From an uncultured Porphyromonadaceae bacterium (GTDB taxonomy: Bacteria; Bacteroidota; Bacteroidia; Bacteroidales; Muribaculaceae), in assembly GCA_947427285.1 (NCBI GenBank), contig CANEHE010000011.1, positions 1 to 55,547 on the forward strand: a DNA stretch of 55,547 nucleotides, written 5' to 3'. A program made the translations under genes and the position numbers. Numbering within the stretch: position 1 is the first letter of the stretch; every line of letters begins with the position of its first letter. Positions 1 to 8,561 of this stretch are shown piece after piece. The notes under the pieces were generated by a model, which worked only from the letters and a program-made list of their open reading frames with translations, was not told where the DNA came from and searched no databases.

Positions 1-223
1 AATTCAATATCCGCAAGATTTGGTGCCTAGATCAACCATTCGCTGAATAGTTACGCCAAGAAATCTACATCATGGCAAATGTCAAGCTAATAACGCGAGT
101 TCGGGATTATTGTTTTTATTTTACGGTTTTTGATTATTGAAAAGACACATCTGCCCGATTGAACCTTCAAAAGAACAGTGGACATAAATAAACCGACAAA
201 GGTTTAATTTAATAAATTGTTCT
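1..223. other. Window-edge intergenic, no gene seen
   Basis: The first 220 bases are AT-rich and hold no convincing reading frame, RNA gene or repeat. A 66-codon minus-strand frame at 121-321 overlaps the promoter and start of the next gene and has no recognisable content. Confidence 0.5.
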
Positions 224-241
224 TTTGTCAGTTCATTTTTG

Positions 242-249
242 TATCTTTG
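242..249 (+). promoter_or_regulatory. Bacteroidota -7 box of the AAA ATPase gene
   Basis: TATCTTTG matches the TAnnTTTG -7 element. An ATTG at 216-219 lies 22 nt upstream and is an acceptable -33 element. Transcription would begin near 256, about 10 nt before the chosen ATG at 266, which argues against the more upstream in-frame ATG at 239. Confidence 0.55.
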
Positions 250-265
250 CGGAAAATTTGAATCT

Positions 266-1459
266 ATGGATATACTGAAGAAAAGATTCCACAAGGCATT
301 GTCAGAGGTCAAGACCGACATACACAGATTCCTTTATTCCGAAATAGACTGGAGCCAGCCGCTTATCGGGATCAAGGGTGCCCGCGGCGTGGGCAAATCC
401 ACCATTATGCTACAACGCATAAAGGAGACCGACCCGAAAGGCGAGACCTCATTTTACACAAGCCTTGACAATCTCTGGTTTGCAGACCATTCCCTGATTG
501 ATCTGGCGGAACATCTCATATCCGAAGGCGTCACGCATCTGTATATAGACGAGGTGCACCGTATGCCGGGATGGGAACGGCAGGTAAAGAATCTTTATGA
601 CTCGTATCCGGAACTGCATGTGGTGTTCTCAAGCTCATCCCTGCTGGTCATAGACCATTCCATCGGTGATTTGTCGAGGCGAGCCTCAATGTATCATCTT
701 CCGGGACTTTCATTCAGAGAATTCCTTATGTTCGAGGGGAAAGGGACATACCAACGGCTGACCCTTCCCGACGTGCTCTATTCACACGAGACAATCGCGC
801 CTACCCTCTCAGCGCATATGAACATATTGTCTGCCTTCGGCAAGTATATGGAGAATGGGTACTACCCATTCTATAAATCAATGAGAACGGAAGATTACTA
901 CAGTCGTCTGGAACATACCGTGACGACTATCATAAATTTCGACATTCCAGCCGTGGAGACAAAAATAGATTACGAGACCCTTATAAAAGCCAAGCGACTT
1001 GTGGGAATCATAGCCGGAACACTGCCTTACATACCCAACATCAGCACATTGGCGGGGACTATGAGAACAAACCGTGCCCAGATTCTCAAATTGTTTGACC
1101 TGCTTGACCGAGCAGGCATAATCCGGAAGTTGTTCGCGGCTGTCAACAGTCCCAAGAGCCTCGCCAAACCACAGAAGATACTGCTCAACAACTCCTCACT
1201 TATGTATGCGCTTGGATCCCCGCAGATTGGGGCTGTCCGTGAAAGCACTTTCGCTTCCTGTCTGAACGTGGATCATAAAGTCGGGTTCGCAAAGGATGGA
1301 AATTTCATTGTGGACGGGCGTTATCTTTTTAAAATAGGGGGAAAAGGCAAAGGTTTTGCCCAGATACGCAACATCCCCGACAGCTTCGTGGCGGCGGACG
1401 GCATAGAGTTCGGATTCGGAAATAAGATTCCATTGTGGCTGTTTGGTTTTCTGTATTGA
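266..1459 (+). CDS. AAA-family ATPase with DUF4143-like C-terminus
   Basis: A 397-residue P-loop ATPase of the AAA_14/DUF4143 type common in Bacteroidales. The Walker A motif GARGVGKST is at residues 38-46 and the Walker B stretch LYIDE at 92-96, followed by HRMPGWE and a sensor-like FSSSSLLV. The C-terminal third ends in GIEFGFGNKIPLWLFGFLY, resembling the end of DUF4143 proteins, which are thought to carry a nuclease-like fold. The start at 266 is preferred over the ATG at 239 because that one overlaps the -7 box. It stands alone, with no antitoxin or partner gene beside it. The cellular role of the family is not established; it is often found as an orphan accessory gene. Family call fairly sure, function unknown. 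Confidence 0.8.
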   Translation: MDILKKRFHKALSEVKTDIHRFLYSEIDWSQPLIGIKGARGVGKSTIMLQRIKETDPKGETSFYTSLDNLWFADHSLIDLAEHLISEGVTHLYIDEVHRMPGWERQVKNLYDSYPELHVVFSSSSLLVIDHSIGDLSRRASMYHLPGLSFREFLMFEGKGTYQRLTLPDVLYSHETIAPTLSAHMNILSAFGKYMENGYYPFYKSMRTEDYYSRLEHTVTTIINFDIPAVETKIDYETLIKAKRLVGIIAGTLPYIPNISTLAGTMRTNRAQILKLFDLLDRAGIIRKLFAAVNSPKSLAKPQKILLNNSSLMYALGSPQIGAVRESTFASCLNVDHKVGFAKDGNFIVDGRYLFKIGGKGKGFAQIRNIPDSFVAADGIEFGFGNKIPLWLFGFLY

Positions 1460-1557
1460 ACAATCATAGTTTCGGACCACGGCGTTTCTTTTTCTTCCTG
1501 TGATGCATGGATCGGTATAAGGCTTCCTCGTCGGAAAAAGCGAATTATGAACCGTAA

Positions 1558-1589
1558 ATTGGCTATTGATAAAAAAATGTGTAACTTTG
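1558..1589 (+). promoter_or_regulatory. Promoter of the 2-oxoacid oxidoreductase operon
   Basis: A TAACTTTG -7 element at 1582-1589 lies 20 nt downstream of ATTG at 1558-1561, close to the Bacteroidota consensus TTTG-N19-21-TAnnTTTG. The predicted start near 1596 gives a leader of about 88 nt before the ATG at 1684. Confidence 0.65.
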
Positions 1590-1607
1590 CAGCGTTTCCC
1601 GGAGCGG

Positions 1608-1651
1608 ACCCCGCCCCGCGGTCTATTTTGTCTGCAGGCGAAAGCTTGCAG
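1608..1651 (+). other. Structured 5' leader of korA (two hairpins)
   Basis: The leader holds CTGCAGGC-GAAA-GCTTGCAG at 1632-1651, an 8-bp stem (one G-U pair) closed by a GNRA-type GAAA tetraloop, and upstream a GC-rich GACC...GGTC hairpin around 1608-1623. There is no poly-U run, so it does not look like a simple terminator. It could be a stabilising 5' structure or a regulatory element; the function is unknown. Confidence 0.45.
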
Positions 1652-1665
1652 CTAATCAAAATCTA

Positions 1666-1680
1666 AGAGGCTGTTTAAAA
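1666..1680 (+). repeat. AGAGGCTGTTTAAAA repeat copy before korA
   Basis: Fifteen bases identical to the end of the inverted-repeat element at 18350-18660, ending 3 nt before the korA ATG. It occupies the place where a ribosome binding site would be. It may be the remnant of an element or a convergent leader motif. Confidence 0.5.
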
Positions 1681-1683
1681 GCT

Positions 1684-3537
1684 ATGTTGAAAAATACAAA
1701 CGTAAAGTCCGTAGAGCATGTAGTGATCCGCTTCTCGGGCGACTCGGGCGACGGAATGCAACTCGCCGGAAACATCTTCTCCAACGTATCGGCCGGAGAG
1801 GGGAACCAGATCTCCACTTTCCCTGACTATCCCGCTGAAATCCGTGCTCCACAGGGTTCGCTGAGCGGAGTCAGCGGCTTTCAGGTAAATCTCGGCCATG
1901 CCGTACATACTCCCGGCGACGAGGCTGATGTGCTTGTGGCCATGAATCCGGCAGCCCTCAAGACAAATCTGAAATATCTAAAACCCAACGGTATCATAAT
2001 CTGCGACAGCGACACGTTCCGTCCCGCCGACCTGAAGAAAGCGGAGTATGAGACGGACGATCCCATAAAGGAGTTAGGCATCGACAAGCGTCGTGTGATG
2101 CTTGTACACATGACCGAACTGGTAAAGAACACTCTTGCCGACTCCGGCCTTGACCAGAAAGCCATGCTCAAGTGCAAGAACATGTTCGCCCTCGGACTTA
2201 TATGCTGGCTGTTTGACCGCCCTCTCGACAGTGTACTCGCAAAACTGAAAGTGAAATTCGCCAAGAAGCCGGCTATCTACGAAGCCAACGCCAAGGTGAT
2301 ACGTGCCGGATGGGACTGCGGCCACAACACACACTCCTACATGCCCACCTATCGCGTGGAGACGGAGTCTGTCGAACCGGGCATATATACCGATGTCAAC
2401 GGCAACACAGCCACAGCATGGGGACTCATAATGGCCTCCGAAAAAAGCGGCCGTCCTCTGTTTCTCGGCTCATACCCCATCACCCCGGCCACAGATATAC
2501 TCCATGAACTGGCCAAAAGGAAAGACCTCGGCGTCAAGGCCTGCCAGATGGAGGACGAAATCGCAGGCGTATGTTCGGCCATCGGAGCATCATACGCCGG
2601 ACATCTCGCCGTCACATCGACATCCGGGCCAGGTCTCGCGCTCAAGAGCGAAGGCATCGGTCTGGCCGTGATGGCGGAACTTCCGCTTGTGGTAATCGAC
2701 GTGCAGCGCGGAGGCCCATCCACAGGTCTTCCGACAAAAACAGAACAGACCGACCTCATGCAGGCACTTTACGGACGCAACGGAGAGTCACCGATATGCG
2801 TTCTGGCTGCCGTAAGCCCCACAGACTGCTTCCACATGGCATTTGAGGCTGCAAGAATCGCCATCGAACACATGACTCCGGTCATTCTGCTCACCGACGC
2901 CTTCATCGCCAACGGTTCATCCGCATGGCGCATCCCGGAGGAAAAAGACTATCCGGAGATACGGCCGCCATTCGTCACCGACGAACATCTTGCTGCCGGA
3001 TGGAGACCTTACAAGAGAATCGGAGACAATCTGGCCCGCGCATGGGCAATCCCCGGCACAAAAGGGGCCATGCATCGTGTAGGCGGTCTGGAAAAAGACT
3101 TTGAGACATCTGTGATCTCAAACGATGGCGCAAACCACGCCCTGATGATAGAGACCCGCCGACAGAAGGTGGCACGCATCGCGGACGACATCCCTGACCT
3201 CACTATCGCCGGAGACCGCAAGGCGGACACCATCCTCGTAGGATGGGGAGGCACGTACGGTCATCTCTTCACAGCCATGGAGGAACTTAATGCGAACGGA
3301 CACCCCGTGGCCCTCGCGCAGTTCCGCTACATCAACCCGATGCCGAAAAACGCTCTGTCAGATCTGTCGAAGTTCAAACGCATCATCGTTGCCGAACTCA
3401 ATACCGGAATGTTTGCCGATTATCTTCAGATGCATCTTCCCGGACGGGAGATCCTGCGCATAAACAAGGTGGAGGGCCAGCCCTTCATGGTCAAGGAGAT
3501 TGTCGACGGAGTCATCAAACATATCGAAGAGAAATAA
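1684..3537 (+). CDS. korA: 2-oxoacid:ferredoxin oxidoreductase, alpha subunit
   Basis: The 617-residue alpha subunit, with fused gamma domain, of a CoA-dependent 2-oxoacid:ferredoxin oxidoreductase, which decarboxylates 2-oxoacids (probably 2-oxoglutarate) to acyl-CoA and passes electrons to ferredoxin in the cytoplasm. The N-terminal gamma domain opens with FSGDSGDGMQLAG and runs to about residue 190; the pyrimidine-binding alpha domain carries YPITPATD near residue 263 and the MEDEIA and TSTSGPG motifs around 288-315. The length is typical of the fused Bacteroidales form. The beta subunit starts 1 nt after the stop codon, so the two are co-transcribed. Substrate preference (2-oxoglutarate against other oxoacids) cannot be settled from sequence alone. 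Confidence 0.92.
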   Translation: MLKNTNVKSVEHVVIRFSGDSGDGMQLAGNIFSNVSAGEGNQISTFPDYPAEIRAPQGSLSGVSGFQVNLGHAVHTPGDEADVLVAMNPAALKTNLKYLKPNGIIICDSDTFRPADLKKAEYETDDPIKELGIDKRRVMLVHMTELVKNTLADSGLDQKAMLKCKNMFALGLICWLFDRPLDSVLAKLKVKFAKKPAIYEANAKVIRAGWDCGHNTHSYMPTYRVETESVEPGIYTDVNGNTATAWGLIMASEKSGRPLFLGSYPITPATDILHELAKRKDLGVKACQMEDEIAGVCSAIGASYAGHLAVTSTSGPGLALKSEGIGLAVMAELPLVVIDVQRGGPSTGLPTKTEQTDLMQALYGRNGESPICVLAAVSPTDCFHMAFEAARIAIEHMTPVILLTDAFIANGSSAWRIPEEKDYPEIRPPFVTDEHLAAGWRPYKRIGDNLARAWAIPGTKGAMHRVGGLEKDFETSVISNDGANHALMIETRRQKVARIADDIPDLTIAGDRKADTILVGWGGTYGHLFTAMEELNANGHPVALAQFRYINPMPKNALSDLSKFKRIIVAELNTGMFADYLQMHLPGREILRINKVEGQPFMVKEIVDGVIKHIEEK

Positions 3538-3538
3538 T

Positions 3539-4567
3539 ATGGAAACCACTCAGAACCAATATACCCCCTCCGACTATAAAAACAAACAGAGTGTGCGCTG
3601 GTGTCCCGGTTGCGGCGACCACGCCATCCTCAACGTGCTCCATAAGGCAATGGCCGAACTTCAGATTCCGCCTGAACAGACCGTCGTGGTCTCAGGTATC
3701 GGATGCTCGTCACGCCTTCCCTATTACATGGACACTTACGGCATGCACACCATCCACGGGCGTGCCGCCGCGATAGCCACCGGCGTCAAGACCACACGTC
3801 CTGAACTGACCGTATGGCAGATCTCAGGCGACGGCGACGGACTCGCCATCGGAGGAAATCATTTCATCCATGCCGTGCGCCGCAACATCGACCTGAACAT
3901 ACTCCTGTTCAACAACAAGATCTACGGTCTTACCAAAGGTCAGTATTCACCGACAACTGCCCGCGGCACTGTAACCAAATCAAGTCCCTACGGTACTACC
4001 GAGGATCCTTTCATCCCCGCAGAACTTTGCTTCGGCGCACGCGGCACATTTTTCGCACGCTCTTTCGATGTATCCCTCGACACAACAAAGGAGGTGATGG
4101 TGGCAGCCGCACGCCATAAGGGTGCATCGGTGGTTGAGGTACTCCAGAACTGTGTGATCTTCAACAACGGCATCTATGCCTGGTTCACCGACCGGGAGGA
4201 ACGCCTCAACCGCACAATCCACCTCCGTCATGGAGAGAAAATGCTCTTCGGAAAAGACCTCGACCACGGTCTGGTACAGGATGGCTTCGGGCTTAAGGCT
4301 GTAAAACTCGGGGAAGAGGGATATACCATCGATGACGTTCTCGTACACGACGCCCACTGCGAAAGCAACTTCCTCCATCAGCAGCTTGCCATGATGGACG
4401 GCTCAGACCTGCCGCTTGCCATCGGTGTGATACGCGACGTGGAGGCACCCACCTACGAGACTGAGGTTCAGAACCAGATGGAAAGCGTCAAGGCAAAGAA
4501 AGGATTCACATCCCTGCGCGACATGATTCTACGCACCACCGAAACATGGGAAGTGAAAGCTAACTGA
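3539..4567 (+). CDS. korB: 2-oxoacid:ferredoxin oxidoreductase, beta subunit
   Basis: The 342-residue thiamine-diphosphate-binding beta subunit that pairs with the alpha subunit directly upstream. WCPGCGDH at residues 21-28 is the conserved N-terminal cysteine motif, GDGDGLAIGGN near 96-106 is the thiamine-diphosphate/Mg2+ signature, and NNKIYGLTKGQ follows near 124-134. The ATG at 3539 is chosen because it lies 1 nt after the korA stop; the in-frame ATG at 3500 lies inside korA and would add 13 residues unlike the family. No 4Fe-4S ferredoxin-like delta subunit gene is adjacent, as usual for the two-subunit enzyme. Confidence 0.92.
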   Translation: METTQNQYTPSDYKNKQSVRWCPGCGDHAILNVLHKAMAELQIPPEQTVVVSGIGCSSRLPYYMDTYGMHTIHGRAAAIATGVKTTRPELTVWQISGDGDGLAIGGNHFIHAVRRNIDLNILLFNNKIYGLTKGQYSPTTARGTVTKSSPYGTTEDPFIPAELCFGARGTFFARSFDVSLDTTKEVMVAAARHKGASVVEVLQNCVIFNNGIYAWFTDREERLNRTIHLRHGEKMLFGKDLDHGLVQDGFGLKAVKLGEEGYTIDDVLVHDAHCESNFLHQQLAMMDGSDLPLAIGVIRDVEAPTYETEVQNQMESVKAKKGFTSLRDMILRTTETWEVKAN

Positions 4568-4595
4568 GCCCCACAAACATACACTATAACTGACA

Positions 4596-4635
4596 GAAGT
4601 GTCCGGAACCGAAAATTCCAGACACTTCGTTTTTT
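4596..4635. terminator. Terminator between korB and the AraC gene
   Basis: GAAGTGTC (4596-4603) pairs with GACACTTC (4621-4628), extended inside by GGAA/TTCC, and is followed by a T-rich run. It ends the korAB transcript and may also serve the convergent AraC gene. Confidence 0.75.
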
Positions 4636-4651
4636 CTTTCCATCAACATGT

Positions 4652-5554
4652 TCAGGAGAGGGAGGCGCGGTATTCACTTGGAGTCTGCCCGGTGATACGC
4701 TTGAACATGCGCGAAAAATGCGCCGGATATTCAAATCCCAATTCGTAGGCGATCTCACTGACATCGGCATCTGTGACCGAAAGACGATGCTTTGCCTCTC
4801 CCACCACATGGAGTGCGATCAATTCCTTGGGCGAAGTCCCCGTCTCCTTCCTGATAAGATCTCCGAAATAACCCGGCGACAATGCGGCTTTGTCGGCGAA
4901 ATATGCCACAGATGGAATCCCCTTGAATGCATCCGGGCTTTCAGACCACTCCCGGAGATGACACTGAAAACCTTCCACAACGGATGAATTCACCTTATGC
5001 CTCGTCATGAATTGTCTGTCATAGAAACGATGGAGATATTCAAGCAGAAGCTGGATGTTTGCCGAAATGAGAGTGGCGGAATGATGATCCACCGGATGTG
5101 AGATCTCCTCCTCTATCTTGCCGAGACAATCCAGAAATTTCCGTCGCTCATCTTCCGAAAGATGCAGTGCCTCCATGCTGGAGTAATCAAAGAAACTGAA
5201 AGAACGTATTTTCTCGGCCAGCGGAGTGCCATAGATAAGATCGGGATGAAACAACAGTCCGGTCACATCGTGAACGATGTCAGCCGGTTTTATCTCGACA
5301 TCCACCACCTGCCCCGGGGAGAAACTGACCACCGTACCCTCATGATAGTCATAATGCTGGCGTCCATACCTGATGGAACATTGCGCCCCGTTCTTGAGAA
5401 AAAGAGCATAGACGCCATATCTGAACCGGATATTGTTTACCGGCGAGACAATATCCTTCAGATTGACTACCGTCACCAAAGGATGAAGAGTCGGAATGCC
5501 ATAAAGTCTGTTATATGCATCAATAGAATCCAGATTGATCGTTTTCCTGTCCAT
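4652..5554 (-). CDS. AraC-family transcriptional regulator
   Basis: A 300-residue one-component regulator. The C-terminal ~90 residues form the double helix-turn-helix AraC domain: AALSPGYFGDLIRKETG is the first helix-turn-helix and VSEIAYELGFEYPAHFSRMFKR with the closing GQTPSEYR is the second, very typical. The N-terminal ~200 residues match the cupin-like sensor region of Bacteroidales AraC proteins and suggest a small-molecule ligand, not identified. It is monocistronic, convergent with korAB and transcribed away from nothing obvious it would control; its target is unknown. Confidence 0.88.
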   Translation of the reverse strand: MDRKTINLDSIDAYNRLYGIPTLHPLVTVVNLKDIVSPVNNIRFRYGVYALFLKNGAQCSIRYGRQHYDYHEGTVVSFSPGQVVDVEIKPADIVHDVTGLLFHPDLIYGTPLAEKIRSFSFFDYSSMEALHLSEDERRKFLDCLGKIEEEISHPVDHHSATLISANIQLLLEYLHRFYDRQFMTRHKVNSSVVEGFQCHLREWSESPDAFKGIPSVAYFADKAALSPGYFGDLIRKETGTSPKELIALHVVGEAKHRLSVTDADVSEIAYELGFEYPAHFSRMFKRITGQTPSEYRASLS

Positions 5555-5590
5555 TGTGAAGTAAAATTTTCAAACCTATTGAAATTTCCG

Positions 5591-5622
5591 CGAAGTTACA
5601 ATCAAAATTTCCAGTCGACAAA
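5591..5622 (-). promoter_or_regulatory. Promoter of the AraC gene
   Basis: On the minus strand TTTG (5619-5622) is followed after 20 nt by TAACTTCG (5591-5598), one base from the TAnnTTTG consensus. The start would lie near 5585, giving a leader of about 30 nt. Confidence 0.55.
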
Positions 5623-5659
5623 TTGCCCTACAATACTGGCAACCATTACCGCATTCCGG

Positions 5660-6229
5660 TCAAACATCCGGGAATATATCATCCGATGCCACACAGCGCA
5701 CCGACATACGCCGCATGTCGGCGATATTGGCCCGAGCGGTTTCCTCATCGGAAGCCGAACAGCAGTCCGTCACCACTATAGTATTGAAATCCCTTTCAAG
5801 TGCCCCTACAGCCGTGGCACGCACACAGTTGGGATATTGTGTACCGGTGATGTAGACTTCCTCCACACCCAGTCCCCGGAGAAGTGTCTCCAGACCTGTA
5901 CGGAAAAATCCGTCGAATCTCTGTTTCACCACAATGAAATCATCTTTCCCCGGAGCGATCTCCCGACATATCTCGGCTCCCGGAGTCCCTTCGGCGCATA
6001 CAGGCTGTCCGGTTTCAAAAAGAGGGCGGCGGAATATCTCGGCATCCGCGCCGGAAGGATGATGACTCCGGATTATATAGACAACACACCAGCCGGCACG
6101 GCGTCCGGCATCGAGAAAACGTGCTAGTGCGGGAAGAGTCGCCTTCGCGCCGGCTACACAGACAGGAGAGCCCGGCTCCACGAAGTCGCGCTGCATATCG
6201 ATCACCAGAATCGCTTTCCTATATTTCAT
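5660..6229 (-). CDS. Isochorismatase-family cysteine hydrolase
   Basis: A 189-residue cytoplasmic hydrolase of the isochorismatase/nicotinamidase superfamily. The expected catalytic triad is visible: Asp11 in IDMQRDF, Lys102 in VKQRFDGF and Cys135 in TGTQYPNCV, the last preceded by the usual cis-peptide region. The metal-binding pattern of true nicotinamidases is not evident, so the substrate (amide, imide or ester) is open. It is the last gene of a minus-strand operon, 13 nt after the acyltransferase gene and after the PurF-like gene. That context does not point to a clear pathway. Confidence 0.85.
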   Translation of the reverse strand: MKYRKAILVIDMQRDFVEPGSPVCVAGAKATLPALARFLDAGRRAGWCVVYIIRSHHPSGADAEIFRRPLFETGQPVCAEGTPGAEICREIAPGKDDFIVVKQRFDGFFRTGLETLLRGLGVEEVYITGTQYPNCVRATAVGALERDFNTIVVTDCCSASDEETARANIADMRRMSVRCVASDDIFPDV

Positions 6230-6242
6230 AAGGATATCTGTA

Positions 6243-7079
6243 TCAAAGCATCTTCACCACAGCCTCACGCAGACGTGAAGCCAATATTACCGGCGACTCA
6301 CCTGACTCCCGAAGTTCGACAGCAGTCACAGGTTCTCCGAAAACCACCCTGAATCTTTTCCTCCGCTGACTGAAAATTTCTCCAGGAAGAAGCACCTGTT
6401 CAATATTCACTTTTATTCCGAGTTTCTTCCTCAGACGAGCCAGACGATAGAAGCGTCTGGAGTTCAGAGCATGAAATGCCACCGGCACAATATCCCGACC
6501 TGTCTCCAACGCTTTGGCCACAAACGCTTTCTGCCATTCCAGATCGCATATTCGACCGTCATCGCCCAGACGGCTGACCAGTCCGGCCGGATAGACACAT
6601 ATATTCATGTCGGAGGCATACGCCTCATTTATGCGGACAGCGGACTCACGGGCCTGACGGCCATATTTGTTTATAGGGAGAAAGACACCTGCAAGTGGCT
6701 CCACATTCATAAGCATGTCGTTGACCAACACCCTTATGTGACTGTCGCCGAAAGTCTCGCCAAGCAGCATCACCATGGTGATGCCATCAAGCCCTCCCAA
6801 AGGATGGTTGGACGCGAATACAAGCCTTCTCATTCCTCTCAGTCTGTCAAGACCCTCTGTCTCCACTTCGATTCCAAGCTGGTCCAGAATACTGGCTGAG
6901 AATGCGGAACCCTCGGCTGGGAAAGCACCACGGAGAAGAGCGTTGAGATCGCGTTGCCGTATAAGCCGTTCAAGTGGAGCAATGAGAAAACCCGGAACGA
7001 AACGGGCTATCCTACGCGGCATCCGTCGCCGGAGTATGGCTCGGAGATCAAGTTGAAGAGGTGTGTCACGACGCCTCAT
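6243..7079 (-). CDS. Lysophospholipid-type acyltransferase
   Basis: A 278-residue PlsC-like acyltransferase, expected to act at the inner face of the cytoplasmic membrane on lysolipids. The catalytic block reads SNHPLGGLDGI, with His92 and Asp98, an HX5D spacing where PlsC enzymes normally have HX4D; the second block YPAGLVSR stands where YPEGTRS is usual. This variant resembles O-acyltransferases that finish amino-acid lipids (OlsA/GlsA type), so an ornithine- or glycine-lipid role is possible but not shown. No partner N-acyltransferase is adjacent. It lies 12 nt after the PurF-like gene. Confidence 0.75.
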   Translation of the reverse strand: MRRRDTPLQLDLRAILRRRMPRRIARFVPGFLIAPLERLIRQRDLNALLRGAFPAEGSAFSASILDQLGIEVETEGLDRLRGMRRLVFASNHPLGGLDGITMVMLLGETFGDSHIRVLVNDMLMNVEPLAGVFLPINKYGRQARESAVRINEAYASDMNICVYPAGLVSRLGDDGRICDLEWQKAFVAKALETGRDIVPVAFHALNSRRFYRLARLRKKLGIKVNIEQVLLPGEIFSQRRKRFRVVFGEPVTAVELRESGESPVILASRLREAVVKML

Positions 7080-7091
7080 AACACTGTCAGT

Positions 7092-8501
7092 TCAGAAATG
7101 TGACGACCCGTCGAAGCAATGGGTACATACCTTGCACTTCGGAAGCCCTATCGCCTTCACGAGTGTCTCAAGAGAATTGAACTTCAATGACGTGAGACCG
7201 AAACGTTCGCGTATGATATCCACCATCCGCTCATACTCTGGTGAACCGGTAGTGGCATATTTGTCGAGATTCTTGTCGGGATCACCCTCAAGCTCCTTTA
7301 TGATGCGCCGGGTGATAAGTTCCAGATCGCTCTTAGAGGCACTGAAACCTACAAACGGGCAGCTGTAGATAAGCGGCGGACATGCTATGCGTATATGCAC
7401 CTCTTTTGCACCATAGTCATAGAGCACACGGGTATTGTCGCGCAACTGGGTACCACGCACTATGCTGTCGTCGCAAAGGAGTACGCGCTGACCAGTAAGC
7501 ATGGCCCGGTTGGGGATAAGTTTCATCTTAGCCACAAGATTGCGGAGTTCCTGACGCGAGGGGGTGAAACTACGGGGCCATGTAGGGGTATATTTCGCTA
7601 TGGCACGCTTGTAAGGAACACCCTTGCCGCAGGCATAGCCCAAAGCCATACCCACCCCGGAATCGGGAATACCACAGCAACAGTCAATCTCCGACTCATC
7701 GGACCGTCCCATCTCCTCACCGAACCGGAAACGTGTGTCCTCCACATTCCGTCCCTCATAACATGAGGTTGGGAAACCGTAATACACCCACAGGAACGAA
7801 CACACCTGCATCTCCTCCTCGGCCTCACGTATTGTCTCCATCGAATCGGGACGCAGACGCACTATCTCCCCCGGTCCGAGATAACGTTCTATCTCATAGT
7901 CGAGATTTGGAAATGATGAACTCTCGCTACTGGCAGCCATCGCGCCATCCTTGCGTCCGATCACAATAGGAGTACGGCCCAGACGGTCTCGCGCTGCAAT
8001 AATACCGTCATCAGTGAGTATCAGCATCGAGCAAGAGCCTTTCACTTTACGGTATACATTCTCTATACCCTCTCTGAAATCACGGCCTTGATTGATAAGG
8101 AGAGCCACAAGTTCTGTCTGGTTAGTCTGTCCGGAACTCAATTCTGCAAAATGGGCACCTGTCTCAAGCAATTCCTTTTCAAGCTCCTCAAGATTGCATA
8201 TCTTCGCCACTGTCACTACGGCGAACCGGCCGAGATGGGAATTGATTATGATAGGCTGCGCATCTGTATCACTGATGATGCCTATACCTGAATTACCGGT
8301 AAATTTCCCAAGATCCGGTTCGAATTTCGTACGGAAATAGGTACTTTCCAGATTATGGATTGAGCGGGCGAACCGTCCGGTCTCGGAGTCGTATGTCGCC
8401 ATGCCGCCACGACGGGTACCAAGATGTGAATTATAGTCTGTCCCGTAGAACAGGTCCGGCGCACAGGGCCGTTTGGAAACAGTGCCGAAAAAACCTCCCA
8501 T
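7092..8501 (-). CDS. PurF-like protein lacking the glutaminase cysteine
   Basis: A 469-residue homologue of amidophosphoribosyltransferase. The phosphoribosyltransferase half looks intact: VLLCDDSIVRGTQL is the PRPP-binding motif, CCCGIPDSGVGMALGYA the preceding conserved stretch, and the C-terminus has clustered cysteines (CKVCTHC). The N-terminal Ntn-hydrolase half is abnormal: the protein begins MGGFFG where PurF has Met-Cys-Gly, so the catalytic cysteine is absent, and the RGQ-S and NGN motifs are replaced (TRRGGMA and NSHLGRF). A -7 box about 30 nt upstream fixes the start, so a mis-called start is unlikely. It may use free ammonia or a partner, or have another role. It probably is a Bacteroidales paralogue often labelled PurF. 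Confidence 0.82.
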   Translation of the reverse strand: MGGFFGTVSKRPCAPDLFYGTDYNSHLGTRRGGMATYDSETGRFARSIHNLESTYFRTKFEPDLGKFTGNSGIGIISDTDAQPIIINSHLGRFAVVTVAKICNLEELEKELLETGAHFAELSSGQTNQTELVALLINQGRDFREGIENVYRKVKGSCSMLILTDDGIIAARDRLGRTPIVIGRKDGAMAASSESSSFPNLDYEIERYLGPGEIVRLRPDSMETIREAEEEMQVCSFLWVYYGFPTSCYEGRNVEDTRFRFGEEMGRSDESEIDCCCGIPDSGVGMALGYACGKGVPYKRAIAKYTPTWPRSFTPSRQELRNLVAKMKLIPNRAMLTGQRVLLCDDSIVRGTQLRDNTRVLYDYGAKEVHIRIACPPLIYSCPFVGFSASKSDLELITRRIIKELEGDPDKNLDKYATTGSPEYERMVDIIRERFGLTSLKFNSLETLVKAIGLPKCKVCTHCFDGSSHF

Positions 8502-8529
8502 GAGTGTATGTAGAATGAATAATAAAGTG

Positions 8530-8561
8530 CAAAGTTAATAAAATTTTCGGGAGTGGGAAAC
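8530..8561 (-). promoter_or_regulatory. Promoter of the PurF-like operon
   Basis: The minus strand reads TAACTTTG at 8530-8537, a perfect -7 element, 28 nt before the ATG. The -33 position (about 8558-8561) has only GTTT and overlaps the stem of the upstream terminator. Confidence 0.6.

Noticed and set aside
5162..6127. 321-codon plus-strand frame antisense to the AraC and hydrolase genes
   Set aside because: It overlaps two genes with clear family motifs on the other strand, and has no recognisable content.
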